Translations under genes and position numbers: made by a program
Source: JAFNAG01 sp963739235
GTDB taxonomy: Bacteria; Acidobacteriota; UBA6911
Length of the DNA: 64,000 nucleotides
NCBI GenBank assembly: GCA_963739235.1
Contig: CAVTZY010000019.1
Location: 34,240-98,239 of the forward strand
Direction: 5' to 3'
Shown here: positions 1-8,127 of the stretch, in pieces
How positions within the stretch are numbered: the stretch's first letter is position 1
How the letters are laid out: the number at the start of each line of letters is the position of its first letter
Notes under the pieces: model-generated
Seen by the model: the letters and a program-made list of their open reading frames with translations, nothing else
Database searches by the model: none
What the model was told of the DNA's origin: nothing

Positions 1-1640
1 TGCATCACTCTGGGAAATAGCTCGGAGGCTCCCAGACGTCCTAGCCAAGCTCGCCGGGTTTCGGTCAGGCGGCGATCTCCCTGTTTGCCCCGATCGAGGA
101 TACGATTCAACACAGTAGAGATAGTAGAGAGTCGAGAATCCAAATCCAGGTCAAGCGTCAGCACTTCGAGGCTCCGCAGTTCTCGCTGGAGAGATTCCTG
201 GGTTTCCCCCATTTCATCCATCCATCTGAAGACTGCGTTTTTGAGAGCTAGCGTGCCATTGGCGCCGGCTCGAGCTGCGTCTACGAGGGAATGAACCCAT
301 GTGGGTTGGCGCTCTTCCTTGTTGCCACTGAATGACTCGAGAGAAGCTTTGTCGATCAGCTCTTTCCACTCCTCATAGAGCTGTTCCCGCATGCTGTCGA
401 ACCTGGGAGAGGGAAATCGACGAATCGCCTCCAACACCGCATCACCTTCTCTCCAACGGCGCAGCGTCAGGAGTTGGAACCGGAGTGCGCAGGCCGCCTC
501 TTCGTCTTTCAAGGCCTGCGCGAGCTTGAGCCAATACCTTAGTAGAGAAATGACTGCAGGGTCTTTCCCGCCCTGGGAAAGCAGAGACCCGCGGCTGACA
601 AGAAGCTCCTTCTTTGCGTCCAAGCCGGCCCCCTCCCCGGTGCGCAGCATATAGCGCACGGTTTGATCAACCAGGATCAGGCCATCCTGGAAGGCTTTGC
701 GCGCCCACAGGTCTTCGATCAGGGGGAGGGCAAGCTTCCAGTTTTGCGCGATGCCACTGCGGCAGGCTTCCAGGTATCGTGGCGGATCCCATCTGTGGCA
801 GAGCTCCCTATAGAGACTGCACCACGCTTCGTGGACAGGCTTCAAGGCTTGTGCCCAATGGCCGGACTGGCCGTTGTCGATGATTCCTTGGAGTATACCT
901 TTCTGGGATTCTGCCTCGAGTGTCAGGATAAAATCGTTGATGACGTCATCATCCAATCCCACATTGCAGGATTCCTCAAACAGACAAATCTTATCGGTAA
1001 ATCCGAAGGCGCCAAGCTTGTCACGCATTGCGATGCCCCATTCCCACTGGAGCAGGCAGCGTGTCACTTCCGGACCAAATACAATCCCTTCTCCGGTGTC
1101 TTCCATCCACTCGGGCAATCCTGCTCCGACTTCTTCAGCAGTGCTTCTCAGAGAATCCGCGAAAGAAAATCCCGGATCCAGATTCTGCTGCAATACTGGG
1201 GGCAGAAGAACTCGCACCCTTGCCGCGATGGGCTCGAGATCTTCAGCAAAGCAAGAGGTGTCCAGATAAGGCGGTTCCCAGTGATGCTCCTGGAGGACAT
1301 ATTTCCCGTCCTCATCGCCGGTTTCGGCAACGCAGCTATTCCATTCTTCCCAGGCTGAATCCCATTCCTCCCGGATCTTGTCGACACTCGGCCGAAGCTC
1401 ATTCACAGCGGGGGATTCGGCACTCGGAGAGAGCAATTGCCTCAGTATTGCCATTGTTTCCGGCTGCAGTCTTTCGGCGAGCCGTTCGAGGGTCGCCCCG
1501 TCCATAACGAGCAAGCATGCGGCAAGCGCTTGCCTGACTTCCTCGCGTGAGAGCTTGGCGGACAGCACGTCAAGCAGGCTGAGTTCCTCTGATCTGGTAC
1601 CTGACTCTTTTTTGTGTCTTCGGTCTCTCGTGGTTACCAT
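1..1640 (-). CDS. Large hypothetical protein, 3' end beyond the window
   Basis: Reading the minus strand from the ATG at 1640 gives about 546 codons without a stop up to base 1, so the gene continues off the left edge. A purine-rich site (AAGGAAG) lies about 8 bases before the ATG. The protein starts MVTTRDRRHKK, is rich in Glu, Leu and Trp, and contains helical stretches with many aromatic and charged residues. I see no signal peptide, no membrane segment and no motif I recognise. A small Cys-containing gene lies directly upstream on the same strand (1697-2098) and may be its partner. Plus-strand ORFs over this stretch are antisense shadows. I do not recognise the family, but the unbroken frame makes the coding call firm. 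Confidence 0.72.
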   Translation of the reverse strand, partial: MVTTRDRRHKKESGTRSEELSLLDVLSAKLSREEVRQALAACLLVMDGATLERLAERLQPETMAILRQLLSPSAESPAVNELRPSVDKIREEWDSAWEEWNSCVAETGDEDGKYVLQEHHWEPPYLDTSCFAEDLEPIAARVRVLLPPVLQQNLDPGFSFADSLRSTAEEVGAGLPEWMEDTGEGIVFGPEVTRCLLQWEWGIAMRDKLGAFGFTDKICLFEESCNVGLDDDVINDFILTLEAESQKGILQGIIDNGQSGHWAQALKPVHEAWCSLYRELCHRWDPPRYLEACRSGIAQNWKLALPLIEDLWARKAFQDGLILVDQTVRYMLRTGEGAGLDAKKELLVSRGSLLSQGGKDPAVISLLRYWLKLAQALKDEEAACALRFQLLTLRRWREGDAVLEAIRRFPSPRFDSMREQLYEEWKELIDKASLESFSGNKEERQPTWVHSLVDAARAGANGTLALKNAVFRWMDEMGETQESLQRELRSLEVLTLDLDLDSRLSTISTVLNRILDRGKQGDRRLTETRRAWLGRLGASELFPRVM

Positions 1641-1696
1641 CGGAGATCTTCCTTGACAGACTGGTTTTAGGCTGGACGGCTTTCATGCCGCAGCGA

Positions 1697-2098
1697 TTAG
1701 AGCGGGATATCATCGTGGCTGATGTCCTCGGATTCAGGTGTCTGGCGTGTGATGGTTCCGCATTGTTCATTCTCGCAGATGTAGTCCATATCGAATTCGC
1801 GGTCTTCAAGTTCGTCTTCCTCCCATTCCCTCTCCAACTTTCTCAGGAATGCACGAGCCTTCACATCTTCAGCGGCAAGGTGCTCCGCATATTTGCGAAT
1901 GCGCTCGTCAGGATGGCTCAGGAACTTTTCGAAGGACTTGCGACATTTTCGTCCGATGATTCCTTCGATGGTCACGTTACGCTCGAGATTGCGAACGGCC
2001 TGTCGGTAATTCAGCTCTGCCTTGCCCAGCGTAGCGCAGTCCCTGCAAAGATGGCGCGCATGGCCACGGCCGGAAAATTTTTCGTTCGGCCGAAGGAC
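1697..2098 (-). pseudogene. Small cysteine-containing protein, N-terminus cut by IS91 end
   Basis: The frame reads from the inserted element into RPNEKFSGRGHARHLCRDCA and ends with a very acidic tail containing CENEQC. The body is helical and basic (RNLERNVTIEGIIGRKCRK), followed by a run of Glu and Asp. The pattern suggests a small zinc-binding protein whose first Cys pair has been lost. The first 11 residues of the open frame (MSQCSSFFLFV) come from the IS91-family end that begins at 2099, so the native start codon has been removed. It lies 56 bp before the large minus-strand gene and was probably cotranscribed with it. Function unknown. Confidence 0.55.
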
Positions 2099-2453
2099 GA
2101 ATAGGAAAAACGAGCTGCATTGTGACACGCGGGTAAGGTGTTTTGCCTCGCTCGCTACTTCCGATATGGGGGTCTTATGTCAACTTCCGGGCAAGTCGAT
2201 CCCGAAATCCAGTCGGAATCACGTCCCCGCGAGGATTGTAATCCCAAAAGGGCCGTTGGGATGCGGGATTTTTTGACAACTCTTCCTATAGGCCGGGGCA
2301 GATAAGCAACCCTCCACGCCGTCTTGCCTCGCGTCCCTCAGCAAAGACGCGCGCCGTTCTCCTCCAAATCCGTCGCGCACTCCTCGGTAATCGATGTTGC
2401 CGGGGCAATCGGCGGCGGCCTGGAGGGCAGGCCTAGGCACTCCAGGATGTTCT
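2099..2453 (-). mobile_element. IS91-family 3'-end remnant, copy 1 (355 bp)
   Basis: This stretch is identical to 22499-22853, the transposase-distal end of the intact IS91-family element. It includes the last roughly 38 codons of the transposase and 240 bp of non-coding end. The outer border follows GGAC at 2095-2098; the other two copies follow GAAC. IS91 elements are known to insert with their oriIS end against GAAC or CAAG. The match stops abruptly at 2453. This is a decapitated copy, not an intact element. Confidence 0.85.
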
Positions 2454-2465
2454 AACACGGGACCC

Positions 2466-2513
2466 GCCAGTCAAAATGCAGCTCGTTTTTCCTACCGCGG
2501 CCTTCGGCCGCAA
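2466..2513 (+). repeat. Inverted copy of the IS91 oriIS-like tip, with hairpin
   Basis: The sequence ATGCAGCTCGTTTTTCCTA at 2477-2495 is the reverse complement of the tip at 2100-2119, and the similarity extends a few bases further in. Directly after it is a perfect GCGGCC-TTC-GGCCGC hairpin. Together with copy 1, this makes a roughly 400-bp unit with the same tip facing outward on both sides. It may be the end of a related element in opposite orientation. Confidence 0.55.
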
Positions 2514-2823
2514 CCAAAGTTGAGAGCATCAGCCAGATTCTGCTGACTGGTTTTTCTTTTTTGGCAATCAAAAAAACACAAGCCGAATTCTCCGATTCGC
2601 GCTTATGGCCTTGGTGTTTTGCGATCGCCGAAAAAAAACCGCGAGCTATTGCTTCGGTAGCGGCAGGGTGCTCCCTCCGGCGATGACAGGCAGTCAGAAA
2701 AACCTGCTGCCATCTGCATACCTCCTGATGCAAAATCAGGAGATACCGCCTTATCTTAGGTCCCGAAGATGGGACTGGCGCGATGAGCCGGAGACACCGG
2801 GCTCATTCCGCGGAGGGAGCCCC

Positions 2824-4386
2824 ATGGAATTATTTGTACGCAAACATAAGAAAAAGATCAAGGCCACGCTGGGATGTTTCGATCGCATGCTCTTTCGCGG
2901 CTACCTGCCGATTCAGTCCGGCTGGGCCATGGCTCAATTCCTCAATCAAAAAGATATCCGCTCCCCCAATCTGAAAGACTTTTTGACGGAGAACGCCAGC
3001 CGGGTCAACGATCACGCCAAGGCCATGGCGGCGAAACTCGGCCGTCCTTTTCAGTACCTGACCGCTCCTACTCGAAAGGAGGATTTGGCCCGGAAGATGG
3101 CCGAGAACGAAGGGATCAAGCACGGATTAGTCTGCGTCTTCTCGGTGCTGGAGCCGTGCCGGTCGTTCTCCTTCAAGTTCCAAATCGGTCGTCCGTACGT
3201 CCAGTCAGCGAGGCGGAAATGCCTGTTTCTCTATTTCTATTTCATGGATCGGGATTTTGGCTTGATCCATGTCAAGCTGCAGACCTGGTTTCCCATGCCG
3301 ATCCAGGTTTACGTCAACGGGCATGAATGGTTAGCGCGCAAGCTCGCCACCCACAAGATTGACTTCACCAAGCACGATAACGTTCTCGCCCACGTCGAAG
3401 ACTGGCAACGCGCGCAGAAGTTCGCGGATCGCTTCGCCGGCCGCAACTGGCCGCGGATCCTGGAACGATATGCGCACCGTGTCAATCCCCTTATGAAAGA
3501 CTGGCTCCATGGGTTCCAACACTACTGGGTGACGGCCCAGAGCGAGTACTCCACCGACATCATCTTTCAATCTTCTTCTGACTTGAGGGAACTCTTCCCT
3601 CGTTTACTCAGCCACAGCACCCTGTGCTTTGGCGCCAAGGAGGTCATGAGCTTTCTTGGAAGGAAACTTACTGGGCACTTCCTGGGTGAAATCGTCTCCG
3701 ACACGAAAGCCGGCGGCGGGCTCCGGCGCATCCCCGGGGCCAGGATCAAACATCGCGTCAAAGAGAACTGGCTGAAAATGTACGACAAGGCCGGTTCGGT
3801 TCTTCGGGTCGAGATGGTCATCAACAATCCCGGGGAATTTAAAGTCAGAAAGAGAGTCGCTCGCAAAGGCAAGCAAGCCATGGAGTGGGTTCCTATGAGG
3901 AAAAGCGTGGCGTATCTCTTTCGCTACCAAGAGGTCTCTCGGCGGGCAAATCACCGATACCTTGATGCGCTGGCGGTCGTCGACGATCCTACGCCTGCGA
4001 TCCGACAACTCGACCACATCACCACGCGCAAGACCACGGCATCCGGGCGCGGCGTGCGAGCTTTCAATCCGCTTTCTCGAGATGACACTCTGCTATTCAA
4101 AGCAATGATGTCGGGAGAGCATTGTATCCGCGGACTCTCTAATGCCGACATACGCACGCACCTCGAAGGTTCCATGCACTTACAAGATTTTGCCAATGAT
4201 GTAAAACGCCAAAGCGCCAAGGTCAGTCGAATCCTCAGTCGCTTTCACGCCCACAAACTCATTGCCAAGATACCGCGCACTCGAAGATGGAGAGTCACCG
4301 ATCGTGGCAGGCGGGTCATGGCAGCGTCGTTATCCCTAAGGGATGCTGCGTTTCCTGAACTCTATCAAAGAGCCGTTGCAGCATGA
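2824..4386 (+). CDS. 520-aa protein with C-terminal winged-helix-like segment
   Basis: I chose the ATG at 2824 because GGAGGG ends 4 bases before it; the open frame extends further upstream but without a better start. The protein begins MELFVRKHKKKIKATLGCFDR. It has a basic N-terminus, a long mixed middle part, and a C-terminal stretch (about residues 430-500) with the look of a winged-helix DNA-binding fold (SAKVSRILSRFHAHKLIAK, then RRWRVTDRGRRVMAA). I recall similar proteins being multicopy in Acidobacteria and annotated vaguely as MarR-like or hypothetical, which would fit a mobile or selfish gene. No transposase catalytic motif is visible. It sits between an IS91-like end and an attC-like site, so it may have arrived with a mobile element. 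Confidence 0.7.
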   Translation: MELFVRKHKKKIKATLGCFDRMLFRGYLPIQSGWAMAQFLNQKDIRSPNLKDFLTENASRVNDHAKAMAAKLGRPFQYLTAPTRKEDLARKMAENEGIKHGLVCVFSVLEPCRSFSFKFQIGRPYVQSARRKCLFLYFYFMDRDFGLIHVKLQTWFPMPIQVYVNGHEWLARKLATHKIDFTKHDNVLAHVEDWQRAQKFADRFAGRNWPRILERYAHRVNPLMKDWLHGFQHYWVTAQSEYSTDIIFQSSSDLRELFPRLLSHSTLCFGAKEVMSFLGRKLTGHFLGEIVSDTKAGGGLRRIPGARIKHRVKENWLKMYDKAGSVLRVEMVINNPGEFKVRKRVARKGKQAMEWVPMRKSVAYLFRYQEVSRRANHRYLDALAVVDDPTPAIRQLDHITTRKTTASGRGVRAFNPLSRDDTLLFKAMMSGEHCIRGLSNADIRTHLEGSMHLQDFANDVKRQSAKVSRILSRFHAHKLIAKIPRTRRWRVTDRGRRVMAASLSLRDAAFPELYQRAVAA

Positions 4387-4430
4387 TTCTTCTTGCATAA
4401 AAGCAAAGATATCACGGATAAAGAATCTAT

Positions 4431-4489
4431 CCGTACAAGCCGATGCACCGGACGGCCTCCGGCCGCAGGTGATCGGCATGACGTTAGGC
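4431..4489 (+). repeat. attC-like integron recombination site, degenerate left end
   Basis: The right-hand core GTTAGGC (4483-4489) is canonical. The arm CATGCCGATCACCTGCGGCC (reverse complement of the right half) pairs with AAGCCGATGCACCGGACGGCC on the left with the small bulges typical of attC. The left core reads CCGTACAAG instead of the expected CCTAACAAG. It lies 44 bp after the stop of the preceding gene. Confidence 0.6.
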
Positions 4490-4524
4490 GGGCTCAACGA
4501 CGATGAGAATGGAGGACTGTGTAC

Positions 4525-5034
4525 ATGATCGACCGACGCACTGAAATTCCGACTTGGGCGTTCATCAATGCTCAAATAATCCAGGATGCGGATCGCAGTG
4601 GTGCGCTCGCGCCCTCCATCAAGCGCATTGAGGACGCTTACCATGTACCGAGAGGCTCTCTACGGATCATCAACTCGGCGTACGCTGTCTCTCTTTTATA
4701 CTGCCTGGTGGTAGTCCCGAAGGAGTTGTGGCTTCGCAACGAGCTTCCTTCGAACCGGACAGCGCTGAATCCGGCATTGTTTCTTAGGCTTGTCTCGATC
4801 ACGCTCCCATCTCGACAGTTCGACCGCGACCCGGTCCTCGGAGTCCTGCGACACCTTCGGAATGCGTTGTCTCACGTCCGCTTCGAAATCGGCGACAATG
4901 GTGACTTCACCTTCTGGGACCAAAGCTCCGATAACTCGGCACGTACCTTCTCAGCCACTATCACCAGACCCAACCTGGAGGAGTTTCTCTCAATTGTCGG
5001 CGCCGCTCTCGCCAACCTGCGGGGCGCCGCCTAA
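4525..5034 (+). CDS. HEPN-domain cassette protein (pEK499_p136-like)
   Basis: The ATG at 4525 is preferred over the GTG at 4519 because GGAGG lies at 4511-4515, a normal distance only for the ATG. The roughly 169-residue protein carries RNALSHVRF (about residues 115-123), an R-x4-H motif typical of HEPN ribonuclease-like domains. The surrounding pattern resembles the pEK499_p136 HEPN family, which is often found in integron cassettes. Its stop codon lies inside the left core of the following attC site, the usual layout of an integron cassette. It may be an RNase toxin or an abortive-infection effector, but no partner antitoxin is visible. The HEPN assignment rests on the motif and context only. 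Confidence 0.65.
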   Translation: MIDRRTEIPTWAFINAQIIQDADRSGALAPSIKRIEDAYHVPRGSLRIINSAYAVSLLYCLVVVPKELWLRNELPSNRTALNPALFLRLVSITLPSRQFDRDPVLGVLRHLRNALSHVRFEIGDNGDFTFWDQSSDNSARTFSATITRPNLEEFLSIVGAALANLRGAA

Positions 5035-5099
5035 CAAGCCGTTGCAGCTGACGGTCGGCCGCAGACGGCCGCCCGCAGCTGAACGGCAAAGCGTTAGGG
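5029..5099 (+). repeat. attC site, 71 bp
   Basis: It starts with GCCTAAC (containing the stop codon of the preceding cassette gene) and ends with GTTAGGG. The arms AAGCCGTTGCAGCTGACGG and GCAGCTGAACGGCAAAGCG are imperfect inverted copies, and the centre is palindromic (CGGCCGCAGACGGCCG). This is a textbook attC. Confidence 0.88.
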
Positions 5100-5305
5100 G
5101 GCTCGTACCATGCGTGACATTCGTTCAGAACGTGCAGAGTTCTTTTGGAGCCTCCGCGGTCTCCCGCGCTGGGAGCAGATCGCATTTTCCGCAGTCAATT
5201 TGCCGTTCAGCCTTGCGACCACCATTCTCGGTTCCCTCTGTGCCTATGATGATGAGACACCTACCCCATGTTAATTTAGTGTAGAGGGTAGGGAGAGAAT
5301 CCAAG

Positions 5306-5824
5306 ATGGGAATAGCAGAATTGAAGAGAGAGACGGGGATGGTTGCCCCGGAGCGGAGTGAAGGCGAGCGCAGCGAGCCTTCGCGTAGCGGAGGGGCAAC
5401 CATCCCCTTGGCGGTGCCGGCGACCAAGGCCCCCGACATAGCCGACCCTGAGGTCGACAGCAAGGCAATACGGAGGCGTTTCTCCGCCAAATACAAGCGG
5501 CACATCCTGCTGGAAGCTGACGAGTGTGGACCCGGTGGAATTGCGGCGTTGATGCGGCGTGAAGGCCTGTATTCCTCCCACCTCACCACTTGGCGCAAGC
5601 AGCGCGAGACGGGAGAGATCGCCGGGCTGGAGCCCCGTAAGCGAGGCAAGAAGCCGGTTCCACGCAATCCCCTGGCCGGCGAAGTGGAACAATTGCGTCG
5701 TGAAACCCAGCGGCTGCAGAAACGCCTGCGGCAGGCCGAAACCATAATCGATGTCCAAAAAAAACTCTGCGATCTACTGGGGCTGACGGTTCCCCCGATC
5801 GAACAGAACGGGAGCGACGAATGA
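5306..5824 (+). CDS. IS3-family transposase OrfA
   Basis: The 172-residue protein has an extended N-terminus, longer than the roughly 100 residues of a typical OrfA. A helix-turn-helix segment follows at about residues 55-110 (RRRFSAKYKRHILLEADE through SSHLTTWRKQ). Last comes a leucine-zipper-like stretch (EVEQLRRETQRLQKRLRQAE) expected to mediate multimerisation. It should bind the terminal repeats. The stop overlaps the orfB start as ATGA. The N-terminal region holds a GC-rich inverted repeat in the DNA (about 5340-5407), an unusual feature for this position. Confidence 0.85.
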   Translation: MGIAELKRETGMVAPERSEGERSEPSRSGGATIPLAVPATKAPDIADPEVDSKAIRRRFSAKYKRHILLEADECGPGGIAALMRREGLYSSHLTTWRKQRETGEIAGLEPRKRGKKPVPRNPLAGEVEQLRRETQRLQKRLRQAETIIDVQKKLCDLLGLTVPPIEQNGSDE

Positions 5825-6975
5825 TTGCCTGTCAGGAGCTGTCGACGGAGGTTGGGACCGTAGCCGCCTGCAGGTCGCTGGACATCGCCAGGCCGACGTT
5901 TTATCGCCGGCTTGAGACCAGGACCGAGGACACGCCCGTGCCTCGCCCTGCGCCACCGAGGGCTCTGAGCGTGCTCGAGCGGCAGGAAGTCCTGGACATC
6001 CTGCACACAGATCGCTTCGTCGATAAGGCACCGACTGAGGTCTATGCCACCCTGCTGGATGAGGGAATCTACCATTGTTCGGTTCGGACCATGTATCGCG
6101 TTTTGGACGAAGCGGGCGAGATCCGGGAGCGCCGCAATCAGGCCTGTCATCCCCAGTACAAAGCACCGGAGCTTCTGGCCACCGCTCCCAACCAGGTCTG
6201 GTCGTGGGACATCACGAAGCTGCTCGGCCCGGTGAAGTGGACGTACTTTTACCTGTATGTAATTATGGACCTTTTTAGCCGATACGTGGTCGGCTGGATG
6301 ATTGCTCCCTGCGAGAGCAGCGCGCTCGCCAAGCGGCTCATTGCGGAAACGTGTGAGAAACAGAACGTGCTCCCAGGACAACTGACGATTCATGCCGACC
6401 GTGGATCTTCGATGAAATCCAAGCCCGTGGCCTTGCTGCTGGCGGATCTTGGCATCACGAAGAGCCACAGCCGTCCGCATGTGTCGGATGATAATCCGTA
6501 TTCAGAATCACAGTTCAAGACCCTGAAGTATCGTCCGGATTTTCCGGACCGCTTCGGCTCCGCCCAGGATGGACGCTCTTTTTGCCAGGATTTCTTCCCC
6601 TGGTACAACTGCGAACATCGTCACAGCGGGATCGGACTGCTGACTCCGGAAATGGTCCATTATGGCAAAGCTGAAGCTGTGACCAGCCAACGGCGGATCG
6701 TTCTGGCCTCGGCTTTTGACGCCCATCCAGAACGGTTCGTCCGCGGCTTACCAGTGCCACCGTCATTGCCGGAAGCGGCCTGGATCAACAAACCAAAGGT
6801 CGAATCCAAGAAGAGCGTGCCCGCCGAAAATGTCCCAATTCTGGGGGTAGTAGGAGATGGGTTAGATGTGGATCGTCGATCCTGGGGCATCCTGGACGGT
6901 GATATTTCCAGCCAGGCGGGTCAAGGTCTTGGAAACGACATTAAATTCGAGTCAGAGGTGTCTCAAAATCATTGA
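5821..6975 (+). CDS. IS3-family transposase OrfB (DDE integrase core)
   Basis: The 384-residue protein carries the rve/DDE fold: VWSWDITK (first Asp, about residue 127), HADRGSSM (second Asp, about 194) and DNPYSESQFKTLKYRP with the catalytic Glu (about residue 231). An HTH_21-like region (KAPTEVYATLLDEGIYHCS) precedes the core. It catalyses cut and strand transfer for the element. It is probably made as an OrfAB fusion by -1 slippage on the A8 run, or by coupling through the ATGA overlap. The second copy at 8643-9797 is identical. Confidence 0.92.
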   Translation: MIACQELSTEVGTVAACRSLDIARPTFYRRLETRTEDTPVPRPAPPRALSVLERQEVLDILHTDRFVDKAPTEVYATLLDEGIYHCSVRTMYRVLDEAGEIRERRNQACHPQYKAPELLATAPNQVWSWDITKLLGPVKWTYFYLYVIMDLFSRYVVGWMIAPCESSALAKRLIAETCEKQNVLPGQLTIHADRGSSMKSKPVALLLADLGITKSHSRPHVSDDNPYSESQFKTLKYRPDFPDRFGSAQDGRSFCQDFFPWYNCEHRHSGIGLLTPEMVHYGKAEAVTSQRRIVLASAFDAHPERFVRGLPVPPSLPEAAWINKPKVESKKSVPAENVPILGVVGDGLDVDRRSWGILDGDISSQAGQGLGNDIKFESEVSQNH

Positions 6976-7307
6976 CAAGTTCCGGTTTCGTGCTCTGGAT
7001 TCCTTTCCACCTCATGATTCTTCTCGTGTTCCCTTTTATGATTTTCACATTGGCCGGTAGCGCGATCTGGATGTGTTGCTTGGGCGTCATGCTTGGGCTC
7101 AGTTTGGTGACGGAGCGCGCTCCGTTTCTACGTCCGCTCACCTTTGTTCTCGCGCTGCCATTTCTCATCCTCGCCCACAATCTGAATGGTTTGACTCCAG
7201 CACCGACGCCCGGCGATATGCAGGCCAAGGTGGAGAAATGGGATTTGGTAGAGGCATTTCCTTTGACTTGGTCTTTGATGCGGTTTTCACGTGGTCATGA
7301 CGACGCC

Positions 7308-7400
7308 GCCTAACCATGCGCTGCAGCGGACGGCGGCGGGCTGTCGCATTTGCAGTCGCCGCGTCTCGTGGCCGCCGTCGCTGAGCTTGGGTCGTTAACC
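7308..7400 (+). repeat. attC site, 93 bp
   Basis: The left core GCCTAAC (7308-7314) includes the stop of the membrane-protein cassette. The right end GTCGTTAACC is a weaker core (GTTAACC). The arms GCGCTGCAGCGGACGGCGGC and GCCGCCGTCGCTGAGC are complementary with bulges. Confidence 0.72.
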
Positions 7401-7430
7401 AGCAAATCTTTTCGACGTTTGGAGGCAGAT

Positions 7431-7856
7431 ATCTTTCAGATTCCCGTGGCGACTGTTGGTTCTCTGTCGATCATTGCGCGACCGCGCGGCGGGGATTGGT
7501 TGGTCGACGATATTTCGATGTTGGCGAGGCGAGGCGTTGGGCCGGTCGTGTCGCTGCTGTGCGAGGACGAACAGATTGAGCTCGGTCTCGAAGATGAGGC
7601 CGCGTCATGTGCGCGACACCAAATCGAGTTTGTTTCGCTGCCCGTGGCGGACTGTGGTGTGCCAAGCGACATCACGGCATTCATCGGTTGCTTCCAGCGG
7701 TTGGCTTGTCTTGTGCGCGATGGAGCGAGCGTGACGATGCACTGCCGCCAAAGCGTTGGTCGGTCGGGATTGCTGGCCGTGTCGATCGTAGTGGCGCTGG
7801 GCATGTCCATAGACGCTGCCACCGACGTCGTCTCGCGAACGCGTGGTGTAGCCTGA
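7431..7856 (+). pseudogene. Integron-cassette tyrosine phosphatase, probably decayed
   Basis: The protein contains the Cys-phosphatase loop HCRQSVGRSG (C-x5-R) at about 105 residues from the presumed start, and a PVADCG segment with a candidate general-acid Asp. It is a small dual-specificity or tyrosine phosphatase type. Two defects are visible. GGAGG at 7421-7425 is correctly spaced for a start at 7431, but the codon there is ATC, not ATG. The frame also stops at TGA 7854-7856, yet the same frame continues sensibly (PETKTQLDWLLGNHSALL) to the following attC. A TTG at 7350 opens the frame but lies inside the preceding attC. The gene was probably longer by about 25 codons. Confidence 0.65.
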
Positions 7857-7918
7857 CCTGAGACGAAGACACAGCTTGATTGGCTACTCGGGAATCACAG
7901 CGCTTTGCTAATGCTGCT

Positions 7919-7956
7919 GGCTAACAAGCCGCTGCAGCCGACGAGCGGCGTTAATA
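7919..7956 (+). repeat. Partial attC site (left half)
   Basis: GGCTAACAAGCCGCTGCAGC matches the left half of an attC; a possible GTTAATA core follows after only 30 bp. The expected complementary right half is missing, so the site is truncated. The next 99 bp up to the second IS (8056) hold nothing I recognise. Confidence 0.5.
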
Positions 7957-8127
7957 ATAGGCAATTGCTTCCAAGGTGCTGAGCGAGGGTAGCATGAATT
8001 TGCGGAGAAAGTATCGGGAATTCTTGCCGACTTCCGGGCGGAAGCAGTTACCACACCCTCTGTGCCTATGATGATGAGACACCTACCCCATGTTAATTTA
8101 GTGTAGAGGGTAGGGAGAGAATCCAAG

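Larger units (their letters stand above)
5234..6984 (+). mobile_element. IS3-family insertion sequence, copy 1 (1,751 bp)
   Basis: Identity with the second copy at 8056-9806 defines both borders exactly. Each copy is flanked by its own 3-bp direct repeat: GTT (5231-5233 and 6985-6987) here, ACA at the other copy. The terminal inverted repeats are imperfect, about 27 bp, and share TGAGACACCT on the inner side. The element has two overlapping genes and an A8 run at 5757-5764. A -1 slip there leads in an open frame straight into orfB, so an OrfAB fusion by programmed frameshift is likely. Confidence 0.93.
5110..7313 (+). pseudogene. Integron-cassette membrane protein gene split by IS3-family element
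   Basis: The gene starts at ATG 5110 with AGGGGG from the attC end as ribosome binding site. It reads MRDIRSERAEFFWSLRGLPR up to base 5233, where the IS begins. Removing the IS (5234-6984) and one copy of the 3-bp target duplication GTT joins 5233 to 6988 in frame (ILG-FVLWIPFHLM). The frame continues to a stop at 7311-7313 that lies in the next attC. The restored protein is about 150 residues with at least three hydrophobic segments. Function unknown. The insertion must be recent, because both halves are still open and in register. Confidence 0.82.

Noticed and set aside
663..1358. Plus-strand ORF of 231 residues
   Set aside because: It is antisense to the unbroken minus-strand frame 1-1640, and no ribosome binding site or family-like sequence supports it.
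5125..6480. Long minus-strand ORF (451 residues) across the IS3 element, and its twin at 7908-9302
   Set aside because: It is antisense to orfA/orfB, repeats with the IS and has arginine/serine-rich shadow composition; the sense genes have full catalytic motifs.
7951..7966. 15-bp match AATAATAGGCAATTG with 13298-13312 next to an IS91 end
   Set aside because: A match of this length is expected by chance once or twice in 64 kb, and the flanks share nothing else.
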